A stretch of DNA of 64,000 nucleotides. Origin: Gammaproteobacteria bacterium (GTDB taxonomy: Bacteria > Pseudomonadota > Gammaproteobacteria > Pseudomonadales > Pseudomonadaceae). The stretch is taken from positions 1-64,000 of the forward strand of contig JAHJYA010000049.1 in assembly GCA_018826895.1 (NCBI GenBank), in the 5' to 3' direction. The stretch's first letter is position 1, and each line of letters begins with the position of its first letter. Below are positions 35,464 to 51,759 of the stretch, piece by piece. A model generated the notes under the pieces. That model was not told the DNA's origin, ran no database searches, and saw only the letters and a program-made list of their open reading frames with translations. Both the position numbers and the translations under genes were made by a program.

Positions 35464-36750
35464 ATGAATAGAGCCCTCTACACCTTGTTGTTTCATCTCG
35501 GCCTGCCGCTGGTGGCCGGCCGACTGGCCTGGCGCGCCTGGCGTGCGCCGGCTTATGCCCAACGCATTGGCGAGCGCTTCGCCCTGGGCCTGCCACCCGT
35601 CAAGCCCGGCGGCATCTGGCTGCATGCGGTCTCGGTGGGCGAAAGCATTGCCGCCGCGCCGCTGGTGCGTGAGCTGCTGGTGCGCTATCCGCAGTTGCCG
35701 ATCACCATCACCTGCATGACCCCCACCGGCTCCGAGCGCATTCAGGCGCTGTTCGGCGGGGCGGAATACGCCGGCCGGGTGCAGCACTGCTATCTGCCTT
35801 ATGACTTGCCCTGGGCGGCGGCGCGCTTTCTTGATCGGCTGCAGCCAAAGCTGGCGGTGATCATGGAGACCGAGCTATGGCCGAACCATATTCACCAGTG
35901 CGCGCGCCGTGGCATCCCGGTGGCGCTGGCCAATGCGCGCCTGTCGGCCCGCTCGGCGCGGGGCTATGGGCGCTTCGCCAAGCTCACCGCGCCGATGCTC
36001 GCCGAGATGAGCCTGATTGCCGTGCAGACCCAGGCCGAGGCTGAGCGTTTTCTCAACCTGGGCGCGCGCCCCGAAACCGTCGAGGTGACGGGGTCGATCA
36101 AGTTTGACCTGCGCATCGAGGTCGATCTGCCCGTGCGGGCGAATGCGTTGCGTGCCGAGTGGCAGGCGGCTGAGCGCCCGGTGTGGATCGCCGCCAGCAC
36201 CCATGAGGGCGAAGACGAAATCGTTCTGGCCGCACACCGCCAGTTGCTGCAGAGCTACCCGGATGCCCTGCTGATTCTGGTGCCGCGCCACCCCGAGCGC
36301 TTCAACGCCGTGCATGAGCGTATTCAGCGCAGTGGTCTGTCGGTGCGTCGACGCTCGACCGGCGAGCCGCTGCAGGCGGGCGATCAGGTGTTGCTGGGCG
36401 ACACCATGGGCGAGCTGCTGTTTCTCTATGCCCTGGCCGACGTGGCCTTTGTCGGCGGCAGCCTGGTGGCTAACGGTGGGCATAACCTGCTGGAGCCGGC
36501 GGCGCTGGGCAAACCGGTGCTCAGTGGTCCGCACCTGTTCAACTTTCTCGATATCGCTGCGCAATTGCGCGAGGCGGGGGCGTTGCTTGAGGTTGCAGAC
36601 GCCGAGGGCTTGGCGCAGGCCGTGGCCAACTTGTGGCGCGAGCCTGAGGAGGCTGAACGCCGGCGTCAGGCCGGGCTCGCGGTGCTCAAGGCGAATCAGG
36701 GGGCGTTGGAGCGGTTGTTGGCGGGGTTGCGGCGTTTGCTAGGAGCCTAA
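35464..36750 (+). CDS. waaA: Kdo transferase
   Basis: WaaA adds two Kdo residues from CMP-Kdo to lipid IVA at the inner membrane. It is a 428-residue GT30 enzyme with an N-terminal membrane anchor (YTLLFHLGLPLVAGRLAWR), the acceptor motif GESIAAAPLVRELL with its catalytic Glu, and the donor segment GGSLVANGGHNLLEPAALG. ATG 35464 matches the family start. It lies 33 nt after the LysR gene and converges with tolC. It belongs functionally to the LPS block but is separated from it by about 4.5 kb. Confidence 0.95.
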   Translation: MNRALYTLLFHLGLPLVAGRLAWRAWRAPAYAQRIGERFALGLPPVKPGGIWLHAVSVGESIAAAPLVRELLVRYPQLPITITCMTPTGSERIQALFGGAEYAGRVQHCYLPYDLPWAAARFLDRLQPKLAVIMETELWPNHIHQCARRGIPVALANARLSARSARGYGRFAKLTAPMLAEMSLIAVQTQAEAERFLNLGARPETVEVTGSIKFDLRIEVDLPVRANALRAEWQAAERPVWIAASTHEGEDEIVLAAHRQLLQSYPDALLILVPRHPERFNAVHERIQRSGLSVRRRSTGEPLQAGDQVLLGDTMGELLFLYALADVAFVGGSLVANGGHNLLEPAALGKPVLSGPHLFNFLDIAAQLREAGALLEVADAEGLAQAVANLWREPEEAERRRQAGLAVLKANQGALERLLAGLRRLLGA

Positions 36751-36943
36751 GGTGTGTCGCCGCTTTTTGCGGTCGCGCCAATGTTCGGTTAAGCCGCGAT
36801 GCTTTCAGCGCGTCTAAGGCCCATCGCGAATAAATTAGCTCCTTCAGGATGCGACCAATTATTTGAGTCGTGATGCGAGATGCCTGGCGTAGGTCTCCCT
36901 GCTTTGGGCGCGAGTCGTTAGCGCGCGAAGCGTTGCAAGCACA

Positions 36944-36968
36944 CCGCTCGCCGGGTTCCAGCGAGCGG
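36944..36968. terminator. Stem-loop after the tolC-like gene
   Basis: CCGCTCGC pairs with GCGAGCGG across a 9-nt loop, starting 8 nt after the tolC stop on the minus strand. It has no T-run. The 226-nt gap 36751-36976 between convergent waaA and tolC holds no gene I can support. Confidence 0.5.
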
Positions 36969-36976
36969 CATTGCTA

Positions 36977-38428
36977 TCAGTAGTCCAGGTCGCCGCGCAG
37001 TTGTGCTTCGGCCGCGCGGGCCAGGTCCGGCGGCAGGAAGTCCTTGTCCGGGTCGTAGTCCGGCTTGAGGAAGGCGCCCAGGGCTTCCAGGTCGCCTGGG
37101 CTGAGGGTGCCTGCGGCTTGCTTGAGGCGCAGGTTGTTGAGGATGTAGTCGTAGCGTGCGTTGTTGTAGTTGCGCACTGAGCTGTACAGCTGACGCTGGG
37201 CATCGAGCACGTCGACGATATTGCGGGTACCGACCTGGTAGCCGATTTCCGTGGCTTCCAGGGCGCTCTGGTTGGAAATGATCGACTGCTTGCGCGCCTG
37301 CACGGTCTCCACGTCGGTGTTTACCGCGCGGAACAGGTTGCGGGTGTTTTGCACCACCTGCCGTCGCAGGCTTTCGCGCAGTTGCTCGCTCTGGTTGACG
37401 CGCTGATAGGCCTCGCGCACCTGGGAACTGGTCAGGCCACCGCTGTACAGCGGAATGTTCAGTTGCAGGCCAATCGAACGCTGCTCCACATCGCCGCTGT
37501 AGCGCACGCCGCTGGCGCCGCCGTTGCTGAAACCCAGGCTGTCGTTGTCGCCTTTCTGGTAGCTGGCTACCGCATCCAGGGTCGGGGCGTGGCCGGATTT
37601 GCGTTGGCGCAGGGTGTCTTCGGCCGCGTCGACGGCGTAATTGATCGCCTGCAGGTTGAGGTTCTGTGCGGCAGCGGTGTCTACCCAGGCCTTGGCGTCG
37701 GCCGGGGTCGGCGCGAGGATCGGCAGGGTGTGCAGAATGCCTTCGATGGCCAGGTATTCGCGGTTAGTCAGGGTTACCAGCGCCTGGAAGGCGTCGTCGA
37801 CCTGGCGCTGAGCGATGATCCGGTTAGCGCGGGCGGTGTCGAAACCGGCCTGGGCTTCGAGTACATCAGTCTTATCGGAAAGGCCGACATCGAAGCGTTC
37901 ATTGGCTTGGTCAAGCTGGCGCTTGAACGCCGCTTCTTCAGCTTTGGTCGAGGCCAGGGTGTCCTGGGCTAGCAGCACGCTGAAGTAGGTTTCCGCGCTT
38001 TGCAGGATCAGGTTCTGCTCGCTGGCGGACAACTCCAGGGCGGCTTGTTCGCTGCTCGCCTCGGCAGCCTGTAACTGGAACCAGCGGTCGGCACGAAACA
38101 GCGGCTGGCTTAGGTTGGCCTGATAGACCGTGCCGCTGCGGCTCACGCTGTTGGACGGTGAGTCGACCTCAGTGCGCGTATTGGCCAGGTTGGCGCCGGC
38201 CGAGAGGTTGGGCAGTAAACCGGCACGGGCTTGCGGCACCACCTCGCGGCGAGCCTGGTAATCGGCACGGGCCGCGGCCAGGTCGGCGTTGTTGCGCGCG
38301 GCTTCCTGATAGACGGTAACGAGGTCGGTCTTACTGGCCAGGGGAGCCTGCGAAGGGGCCTGGTCGGCCCACGCGGTGCCGTAGGAGGCGGCGGCCACGG
38401 CGAGGGCCAGGGAAAGTCTGCGCAACAT
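36977..38428 (-). CDS. tolC: TolC family outer-membrane efflux protein
   Basis: A 483-residue outer-membrane channel protein of type I secretion or RND/MFS efflux systems. It has a signal peptide (LRRLSLALAVAAASYGTAWA) and two tandem OEP repeats. Repeat marks are VPQARAGLLPNLSAGANL, YFSVLLAQDTL and QLNIPLYSGG, and the second half has VVQNTRNLFRAVNTDVE and VGTRNIVDVLDAQRQLY. The C-terminus is acidic. AGGA lies seven nt before the ATG. It is divergent from thiC. No inner-membrane pump gene is adjacent, so it probably serves several partners, as E. coli TolC does. Confidence 0.9.
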   Translation of the reverse strand: MLRRLSLALAVAAASYGTAWADQAPSQAPLASKTDLVTVYQEAARNNADLAAARADYQARREVVPQARAGLLPNLSAGANLANTRTEVDSPSNSVSRSGTVYQANLSQPLFRADRWFQLQAAEASSEQAALELSASEQNLILQSAETYFSVLLAQDTLASTKAEEAAFKRQLDQANERFDVGLSDKTDVLEAQAGFDTARANRIIAQRQVDDAFQALVTLTNREYLAIEGILHTLPILAPTPADAKAWVDTAAAQNLNLQAINYAVDAAEDTLRQRKSGHAPTLDAVASYQKGDNDSLGFSNGGASGVRYSGDVEQRSIGLQLNIPLYSGGLTSSQVREAYQRVNQSEQLRESLRRQVVQNTRNLFRAVNTDVETVQARKQSIISNQSALEATEIGYQVGTRNIVDVLDAQRQLYSSVRNYNNARYDYILNNLRLKQAAGTLSPGDLEALGAFLKPDYDPDKDFLPPDLARAAEAQLRGDLDY

Positions 38429-38638
38429 GAGGATGTCCTGGGGCGGCGATGATCGGCAAGGCTATGCGGCGTGACGCAGGGGGTCAACATCCCCGTACGC
38501 GGCCAGATTGTAGTTTGCAACAAGCTATGTTGCCTGGATGCAACAATCGCTGCGCGGATAAATCTAGAGCACGCAGCCCGACGCATGACCTGCGCCGGGT
38601 TGGTGTTCTCCCCGCGTGTTGTTTAGACTGGCCAAGTT
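38429..38638. other. Divergent tolC-thiC leader region (part of a 481-nt gap)
   Basis: The gap 38429-38909 separates tolC (-) from thiC (+). Its right part carries the TPP riboswitch. The left 210 nt should hold both promoters. It contains two GCAACAA copies (near 38516 and 38538) but no convincing -35/-10 pair. No small reading frame here is supported. Confidence 0.5.
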
Positions 38639-38731
38639 CTTGTCGGGGTGCCCCAATGCGGGGCTGAGATTGGCAGCTAAGCCGGATCCCGTTGAACCTG
38701 ATCAGGTTAAGGCCTGCGTAGGGAACAAGAG
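38639..38731 (+). ncRNA. TPP riboswitch (THI element) of thiC
   Basis: The conserved aptamer parts appear in order: GGGGTGCC, GGGGCTGAGAT, GTTGAACCTGATC, and TGCGTAGGGAA. Thiamine diphosphate binding would lower thiC expression. The aptamer ends about 179 nt before the thiC ATG, leaving space for an expression platform. A CTGATC-like partner (CTGCGATCAGG, 38863-38873) closer to the gene may take part in the switch. Confidence 0.93.
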
Positions 38732-38813
38732 GTATCCGCCCCTGGTGGATTTCCCCCACACCACATCCGTGGTGTGCCCGCGCCCTGGCTGTCCGGTCAT
38801 GCTGGTGCGTTGA

Positions 38814-40791
<1,978 letters not shown>

Positions 40792-40793
<2 letters not shown>

Positions 40794-40933
40794 CAGGCGG
40801 TTGAAAACTACCTGCGTTGCCATCGCTGCGTTAAAAACAGGCTCAAAATGCTCATTTACAACTCGTAAACTCCGCTTTTTCGCCTGTTTTTGCCTTGCGC
40901 TGGCTGCCTCGCCTACGTTTTCAACGGCCTGCT
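40792..40933. repeat. 142-bp imperfect palindrome (MITE-like) after thiC
   Basis: The outer arms are AGCAGGC-GTTGA (40792-40804) and its complement (40921-40933). Inner matching blocks include GTTGAAAAC, AAAACAGGC and TTTAC/GTAAA around a loop centred at 40862. The arms match over most of 70 bp with small mismatches. It begins inside the thiC stop codon and ends 82 nt before cytX. From memory, similar ~140-bp palindromes recur between genes in several Pseudomonas genomes. It may also end thiC transcription. Confidence 0.8.
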
Positions 40934-41015
40934 AGGTCGCGCCCTTGTCAGTCGTCGAAGCCCGGTGCTCTGCGCCGGGCTTCGTGCGTTTTTCCCTTTC
41001 TCAGGTCAGTCTTAC

Positions 41016-42302
41016 GTGAATACTTCCAGCTACTCACCGCACCATGCGGTCCCGCTCGACCGCCGTGTATTCGGCGCCCGCGACCTGTTTTCCCTGTGGT
41101 TCTCCCTCGGCATCGGCCTGATGGTGCTGCAGCTCGGTGCGCTGCTGGCGCCGGGGTTGGGCTTGTCCGGCGCTTTGCTGGCGATTGTCTGCGGCACGGC
41201 GGTCGGTGTACTGCTGCTCGGTTCGGTGGCGGTGATCGGCTGCGACACCGGGCTGTCGGCCATGTCGGCACTCAAGCTCAGCCTGGGCCGGCGCGGTGCG
41301 GTGTTGCCGGCACTGCTGAATTTGCTGCAACTGGTGGGCTGGGGTGCGTTCGAGATCATCGTCATGCGCGATGCGGCCAGCGTGCTGGCAGTGCGCGCGT
41401 TCGGCGAAGGCAGCTTGCTCAATAGCCCGATGCTGTGGACGCTGTTCTTCGGCGGTCTGGCGACGCTGCTCGCTGTCACCGGCCCGCTGACATTCGTGCG
41501 GCGGATCCTGCGCAAGTGGGGTATCTGGTTGCTGCTGGGTGCCTGCCTGTGGCTGACCTGGAACCTGTTCGACAAGGCCGACTTGGCCATGCTCTGGGCG
41601 CGTCCGGGTGACGGCTCCATGCCCTTTGCCCTGGGCTTCGACATTGCCATCGCCATGCCGCTGTCCTGGCTGCCGCTGATTGCCGACTACTCGCGGTTCG
41701 GCAAAGCAGCCGGCCGGGTGTTTGGTGGCACGGCGTTGGGTTTCTTCCTTGGCAACGTCTGGCTGATGAGCCTGGGCGTGGGCTACACCCTGGCGTTTGC
41801 CGACAGCAGCGAGGTCAATGCGCTGTTGCTGGCCCTGGCGGGTGCCGGCATGGGTATTCCGCTGCTGCTGATTCTGCTCGACGAAACCGAGAACGCCTTT
41901 GCCGATATCCATTCGGCGGCGGTGTCCACGGGCATTCTGGTGCCGTTCAAGGTCGAGCACCTGGCCCTGGCGATTGGTGCGCTCTGCACCCTGATCGCCT
42001 GGTTCGCACCACTGGCCGAGTACCAGAGCTTTCTGCTGCTGATCGGTTCGGTGTTTGCGCCACTGTTTGGCGTGGTGCTGGTCGATCACTTCATCCTGCG
42101 TCGCCGCGAAGCGGCTCGCGCGCCGAATGTGGCGCTGCGCTGGGAAACCCTGGTGGCGTGGGGCAGTGGTGTGCTGATCTTCCATCTGCTGGCCAACCTG
42201 GTGCCGCACATCGGCGCGAGCCTACCGGCGTTGTTTAGCGCCGCGGCGTTGCAGTGGGTATTAGGCCGCTTCAGTCTTGCTCGGGCAGGTACTGCGGCTT
42301 GA
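41016..42302 (+). CDS. cytX: Hydroxymethylpyrimidine transporter CytX (NCS1 family)
   Basis: A 428-residue permease of the NCS1 family with about 12 transmembrane helices. SLWFSLGIGLMVLQLGALL forms TM1, and the substrate-site regions are FDIAIAMPLSWLPLIADYSR and DETENAFADIHSAA. CytX imports HMP for thiamine salvage. Its place after riboswitch-controlled thiC supports this function over cytosine uptake. A GTG start at 41016 matches the family N-terminus; the frame extends further upstream through the repeat, which is unlikely to be coding. No TPP aptamer of its own was found. The 3' end overlaps the convergent lipoprotein gene by 32 nt. Confidence 0.85.
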   Translation: MNTSSYSPHHAVPLDRRVFGARDLFSLWFSLGIGLMVLQLGALLAPGLGLSGALLAIVCGTAVGVLLLGSVAVIGCDTGLSAMSALKLSLGRRGAVLPALLNLLQLVGWGAFEIIVMRDAASVLAVRAFGEGSLLNSPMLWTLFFGGLATLLAVTGPLTFVRRILRKWGIWLLLGACLWLTWNLFDKADLAMLWARPGDGSMPFALGFDIAIAMPLSWLPLIADYSRFGKAAGRVFGGTALGFFLGNVWLMSLGVGYTLAFADSSEVNALLLALAGAGMGIPLLLILLDETENAFADIHSAAVSTGILVPFKVEHLALAIGALCTLIAWFAPLAEYQSFLLLIGSVFAPLFGVVLVDHFILRRREAARAPNVALRWETLVAWGSGVLIFHLLANLVPHIGASLPALFSAAALQWVLGRFSLARAGTAA

Positions 42303-43011
42303 GCACGTCGGCCAACTGGTCGTAAGGGATGACCAGCTCCGGATGGCCCATGGCATAGGGCGCGATGCTGTAAACATCGTACTTGAGGTAGAGCGCCTGG
42401 CGGCCGAGGGCGATGTTGGCGGTGGTGGTGAAAGGCCAGGTGTCGAGAAAGCGCGCATCCTGGTCCAGGCCGGAGGCTTTCAGCCAGCGCTGGTGGGCCT
42501 GTTCCGCACGTTGCCAGAACAGCGCCTCCTGGCCGGGGCGCAGCATGTCGGTGAGGCTCAGGGCTTTGCCGAGCTTGCGGTCGTAGTTGATAAAGCCGCG
42601 CCCCGGCATGCCATGGGCGCCGCCTGTGTGCAGGTAGCTGGACAGCTCGATGACCACCAGATTGTCATGCTGTTCGCGGATCTTGGCCTGCAGATAGGCC
42701 ATCCAGCCTGGCTCGGCGCGCTGCAGGAAATCGTCCTGGTAGGCCTGCAGGGACTCGGGCAGCACGGCGTCCGGGGTGTTCATCGTCATGCCCAGCAGGC
42801 GCTGCTCGACCAGTGCAGTAAGCGCCGGCTCGCTGGCGAACGACAGGGTGTCGATGTTCACCAGGGGGCAGCGTGGGCCGTCGCAGCCGGGTGTGTGGGC
42901 TTCCCATGCGTTGCGCTGCACAGGCAGCTCCGATTGGCTCGGGGCGAAGCTCTGACAGGCGCTGAGCAGAAGGGCGAGGCTGGCGAGGGCAAGGCGGTGG
43001 CGTAGCAACAT
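42271..43011 (-). CDS. Lipoprotein with RsiV-type DUF3298 domain
   Basis: A 246-residue protein with a lipoprotein signal ending LLLSACQS (lipid on Cys19). The C-terminal DUF3298/RsiV-like domain has YLHTGGAHGMPG, FINYDRKLGKALSLTDML and the closing ELVIPYDQLADVLKP. It is probably anchored in an envelope membrane; function is unknown. The frame is open to 43176 but the lipobox fixes the start at 43011. Its 3' end overlaps cytX on the other strand. From memory it corresponds to PA4972, next to thiC in PAO1. Confidence 0.82.
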   Translation of the reverse strand: MLLRHRLALASLALLLSACQSFAPSQSELPVQRNAWEAHTPGCDGPRCPLVNIDTLSFASEPALTALVEQRLLGMTMNTPDAVLPESLQAYQDDFLQRAEPGWMAYLQAKIREQHDNLVVIELSSYLHTGGAHGMPGRGFINYDRKLGKALSLTDMLRPGQEALFWQRAEQAHQRWLKASGLDQDARFLDTWPFTTTANIALGRQALYLKYDVYSIAPYAMGHPELVIPYDQLADVLKPQYLPEQD

Positions 43012-43205
43012 GGGGCAAAAGACCGGCTGAAGGATAAGGGCTTGGCTGGGTTCGACCCTGCTGCGGGCGATGAGTTCGTCATCAGCGTGCAGGTCGAGCC
43101 CGCCATCATCCCAGTCGGCGACCGGCTCTGCAAAGGGGGCTGCGTCGTTGGCGCGGCAAGGGTAGGATGCGCCCAATGTCAGTCGCTAATTACGAGTCAA
43201 CGCCC

Positions 43206-43823
43206 ATGAGCGAACCTTTCAACCCCGGTCCCGATGCCGTCGAGATCGTTGAGCGCGAGGCCTGCTTTCGCGGTTTCTACCGGCTCGATCGCCTGCACCT
43301 GCGCCATCGTCAGTTCTCCGGTGAGATGGGCCCGGTGCTCAGCCGCGAACTGTTTATGCGCCATGATGCAGTCTGTGTGCTGCCTTACGACCCGCAGCGT
43401 GACGAGGTGGTGCTGATCGAGCAGTTCCGCGTCGGCGCCATGAGTAAGGGTGCCCACCCCTGGCTGCTGGAGCTGGTCGCCGGGCTGATCGACACCGATG
43501 AAGTGCCTGAGGCCGTTGCTCACCGCGAAGCCCGCGAGGAAGCCGACCTGGAGCTGACCTCGCTGTGGCCGATTACCCAGTATTTCCCCTCGCCGGGCGG
43601 CTCCGACGAGTACGTTTACCTGTACCTGGGGCGCTGCAGTAGCGTAGGTGCGGGCGGTGTGCACGGTCTGGCCGAGGAGGGTGAGGATATTCGTGTGCAT
43701 GTCTGGCCTTTCGAGGATGCCTTGCAGGCGGTCAAGGACGGGCGAATCAACAATGCGGCGAGCATCATCGCGCTGCAGTGGCTGGCGCTCAATCGCGCCG
43801 AAGTGAGGGGGCTGTGGGGGTAA
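43206..43823 (+). CDS. nudF: ADP-ribose pyrophosphatase
   Basis: A 205-residue Nudix hydrolase that cleaves ADP-ribose to AMP and ribose-5-phosphate. The Nudix box spans GLIDTDEVPEAVAHREAR plus EEADLEL; the usual Gly near its end is replaced by Asp. ATG 43206 (MSEPFNPG) matches the family; ATG 43176 is possible. A TAGGAT box lies near 43160. It overlaps the next gene and heads a run of genes on the same strand through parC. Confidence 0.9.
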   Translation: MSEPFNPGPDAVEIVEREACFRGFYRLDRLHLRHRQFSGEMGPVLSRELFMRHDAVCVLPYDPQRDEVVLIEQFRVGAMSKGAHPWLLELVAGLIDTDEVPEAVAHREAREEADLELTSLWPITQYFPSPGGSDEYVYLYLGRCSSVGAGGVHGLAEEGEDIRVHVWPFEDALQAVKDGRINNAASIIALQWLALNRAEVRGLWG

Positions 43824-44266
43824 ACCTGCTCAAGGAGCGCTACCGGGTCGATCTGGTCGAGCTGCAAGCGGCCTGTGAAGCCAACTACGCCCGGCTGATG
43901 CGCCTGCTGCCGGCCATGCGTGAGGTGGCCTGTGCCCGTCGCGTGGCGCTTAGCCAGGGTGAGCAGCAGTTGGGCGTGCTGGCGCTCGAGGTGCTGGAAA
44001 CCTGCCCCTATACCACCACCCTCCAGGTGCGCCAGGAGCACAGCCTGCCCTGGCTGCCGGTACCGCAGCTGGAGGTGCGGGTGTACCACGATGCGCGCAT
44101 GGCCGAGGTGGTCAGCGCGCAGAGTGCTCGGCGTTTTCGCAGCATTTATCCATACCCCAACGAGGCCATGCACCAGCCTGACGAGAAGACCCAGCTCAAT
44201 CTGTTTCTCGGTGAGTGGCTGAGCCATTGTCTGGCTTGTGGTCATGAAGCCGTGCCGGTGCGTTGA
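43814..44266 (+). CDS. DUF1249 family protein
   Basis: A 150-residue protein of the proteobacterial DUF1249 family, always small and often next to nudF and cpdA. It begins NLLKERYRVDLVELQAACE and has LEVRVYHDARMAEVV. No catalytic motif or membrane segment is evident. The GTG at 43814, 10 nt inside the end of nudF, is chosen because no later ATG keeps the conserved N-terminus. Function is unknown. Confidence 0.82.
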   Translation: MGVNLLKERYRVDLVELQAACEANYARLMRLLPAMREVACARRVALSQGEQQLGVLALEVLETCPYTTTLQVRQEHSLPWLPVPQLEVRVYHDARMAEVVSAQSARRFRSIYPYPNEAMHQPDEKTQLNLFLGEWLSHCLACGHEAVPVR

Positions 44267-44286
44267 GTCGCGCCATCGCTGCTGAT

Positions 44287-44307
44287 TTTATGTGACCCAG
44301 GCCCATT
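44287..44307 (+). promoter_or_regulatory. Possible Vfr (cAMP receptor) site before cpdA
   Basis: TTTATGTGACCCAGGCCCATT keeps the TGTGA half-site and the central CAG of the Vfr consensus; the distal half is weak. Its centre is about 52 bp before the expected start of the promoter at 44315-44344, a usual activator place. Confidence 0.4.
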
Positions 44308-44314
44308 TCTGCGG

Positions 44315-44344
44315 TTTACCCCGGACCAAACTACCCACCATAAT
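44315..44344 (+). promoter_or_regulatory. Putative sigma-70 promoter of cpdA
   Basis: TTTACC (44315-44320), an 18-bp spacer and CATAAT (44339-44344) lie 29 nt before the cpdA start codon. It is a moderate match to the sigma-70 consensus. Confidence 0.45.
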
Positions 44345-44372
44345 CCAACGCATTCCGCTCAAGGAGACGGTC

Positions 44373-45188
44373 TTGCCGAGCGCGTCCACTTATCCCGCTG
44401 AGTCGTCGGTGCTGCTGGTGCAGTTGTCCGACAGCCACCTGTTCGCCGAGGCGTCCGGCAAACTGCTGGGCATGGAAACCTGCGACAGCCTGCAGCGCGT
44501 GATCGAACAGGTGCTACAGGAGCAGCCGCAGATCGACCTGGTGCTGGGCACTGGCGACCTGTCCCAGGATGGCAGCGAAGCTTCCTATGCGCGCTTTCGC
44601 GAGATGACCGAAGGCTTGCCTGCCCCGGTACGCTGGTTGCCGGGCAACCATGATGAGGTCCCGGCGATGCGTGCGGCCTGTATTGGCCTCGACCTGCTGG
44701 AGCCGATCATCGACGTCGGCAACTGGCGGATCATTCTGCTCGACTCCTCAATTTCCGGTGCTGTACCCGGCTACCTGGACGACCAGCAGTTGGCGCTGCT
44801 TGAACGTGCCCTCAGCGAGGCGCCCGAGCGCCACCACCTGGTCTGCCTGCACCACCATCCGGTGCCGATTGGCTGTGCCTGGATGGACCCCATCGGTGTG
44901 CGCAACCCCGATGCACTGTTTGCCGTTATCGAGCGCTTCAGTCAGGTCCGCGCCGTGCTCTGGGGGCATATTCACCAGGAGTACGACCAGATGCGCGGCG
45001 CCGTGCGCCTGCTGGCCTCGCCCTCGACCTGTGTGCAGTTCGCTCCTGGCAGTGAGGAGTTTCAGGTCGACAGCAGTGCGCCGGGCTACCGTTGGCTGCG
45101 CCTGTTCGGCGATGGTCGTCTGCAAACCGGGGTGTCGCGGGTGACCAGCATCCACTTTGAGGTCGACTACAGCATCAAGGGCTATTGA
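44373..45188 (+). CDS. cpdA: 3',5'-cyclic AMP phosphodiesterase
   Basis: CpdA hydrolyses cAMP and so limits Vfr activity. The 271-residue metallophosphoesterase has all five metal-site blocks: SDSHLF, GDLSQDG, GNHD, LHHHPV and GHIHQ. It begins with TTG at 44373, six nt after AAGGAG; a longer frame upstream lacks such a site. In P. aeruginosa cpdA itself responds to cAMP-Vfr, and the possible Vfr site upstream would fit a feedback loop. Confidence 0.93.
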   Translation: MPSASTYPAESSVLLVQLSDSHLFAEASGKLLGMETCDSLQRVIEQVLQEQPQIDLVLGTGDLSQDGSEASYARFREMTEGLPAPVRWLPGNHDEVPAMRAACIGLDLLEPIIDVGNWRIILLDSSISGAVPGYLDDQQLALLERALSEAPERHHLVCLHHHPVPIGCAWMDPIGVRNPDALFAVIERFSQVRAVLWGHIHQEYDQMRGAVRLLASPSTCVQFAPGSEEFQVDSSAPGYRWLRLFGDGRLQTGVSRVTSIHFEVDYSIKGY

Positions 45189-45260
45189 GCCTCTGCGCCG
45201 CTGCCTGGCTGGAGCCGTGCCCGACAAAACTGCTAACGTTGCGCCTTTCCCGTCTGATCC

Positions 45261-48785
<3,525 letters not shown>

Positions 48786-48789
<4 letters not shown>

Positions 48790-49310
48790 GCAGCCAGCCT
48801 GCCGGTCGCCGTGTTGGCCGCGTCATGCTGGTGCTGGCCTGGGGCGCCGGTCTGTTGCTTGCGACCAAGTTTTTCGGTGAGTGGGAAACCCGTCAGCACA
48901 ACCCCAATCAGCAACCGCTCTCGGTACACGGTGCGGACTTCATTGAAGTGCGCCTGCTCAGCAGTCGCCAAGGGCATTACGTGGCCGATGGGCAGATCAA
49001 CGGGCAACCGGTGACCTTCCTGCTCGACACTGGCGCGACACAGGTGGCGGTGCCGGCGGCGTTGGCCGAGCGGTTGCGTCTGCCCAGCGGTGCGCCGGTG
49101 CAGATTCACACCGCCAATGGGCAGGCCACCGCCCACCGCACACGGCTCGAACGCCTGCAGGTCGGCGATATCCTGCTGCAGGACGTGGCGGCGCTGATCG
49201 CCCCCGGCATGCTCGGTGATGAGGTGCTGCTTGGCATGAGCGCCCTGAAACAACTCGAATTTACCCAGCGCGACGGCACCCTGGTGCTGCGCCAAACCAC
49301 CTTGCAATGA
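48786..49310 (+). CDS. Membrane-anchored retropepsin-like aspartic protease (TIGR02281 type)
   Basis: A 174-residue protein. One N-terminal membrane segment ([18 protein letters not shown]) is followed by a periplasmic clan AA protease domain with the catalytic motif [13 protein letters not shown]. The closing hydrophobic flap is [16 protein letters not shown]. Such enzymes act as dimers, since each chain brings one Asp. GTG 48786 overlaps the previous stop (GTGA). parC follows after 7 nt. Confidence 0.82.
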
Positions 49311-49317
49311 GGCACGC

Positions 49318-51570
<2,253 letters not shown>

Positions 51571-51759
51571 GGTTTAGGCCCAAGGCTCTAGGCTGGCGCT
51601 CTTTATACCGGCGGCGCTGGAGTCATGGCGCAGTTTCAAGGATGATACCGTCTTGTGGCGTACCGATAGCGGGCGCCATGAGCAGGACCGCGCTCGGCGT
51701 CATGCCCCACCGCTGGCCTGCCAACCCGATTTTGACTGCCGGCCCTGTTCGCCGGCCGG

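Noticed and set aside
40934..41015. A second TPP riboswitch before cytX
   Set aside because: None of the conserved aptamer blocks (CTGAGA, ACCTGATC, GCGTAGGGAA) is present there.
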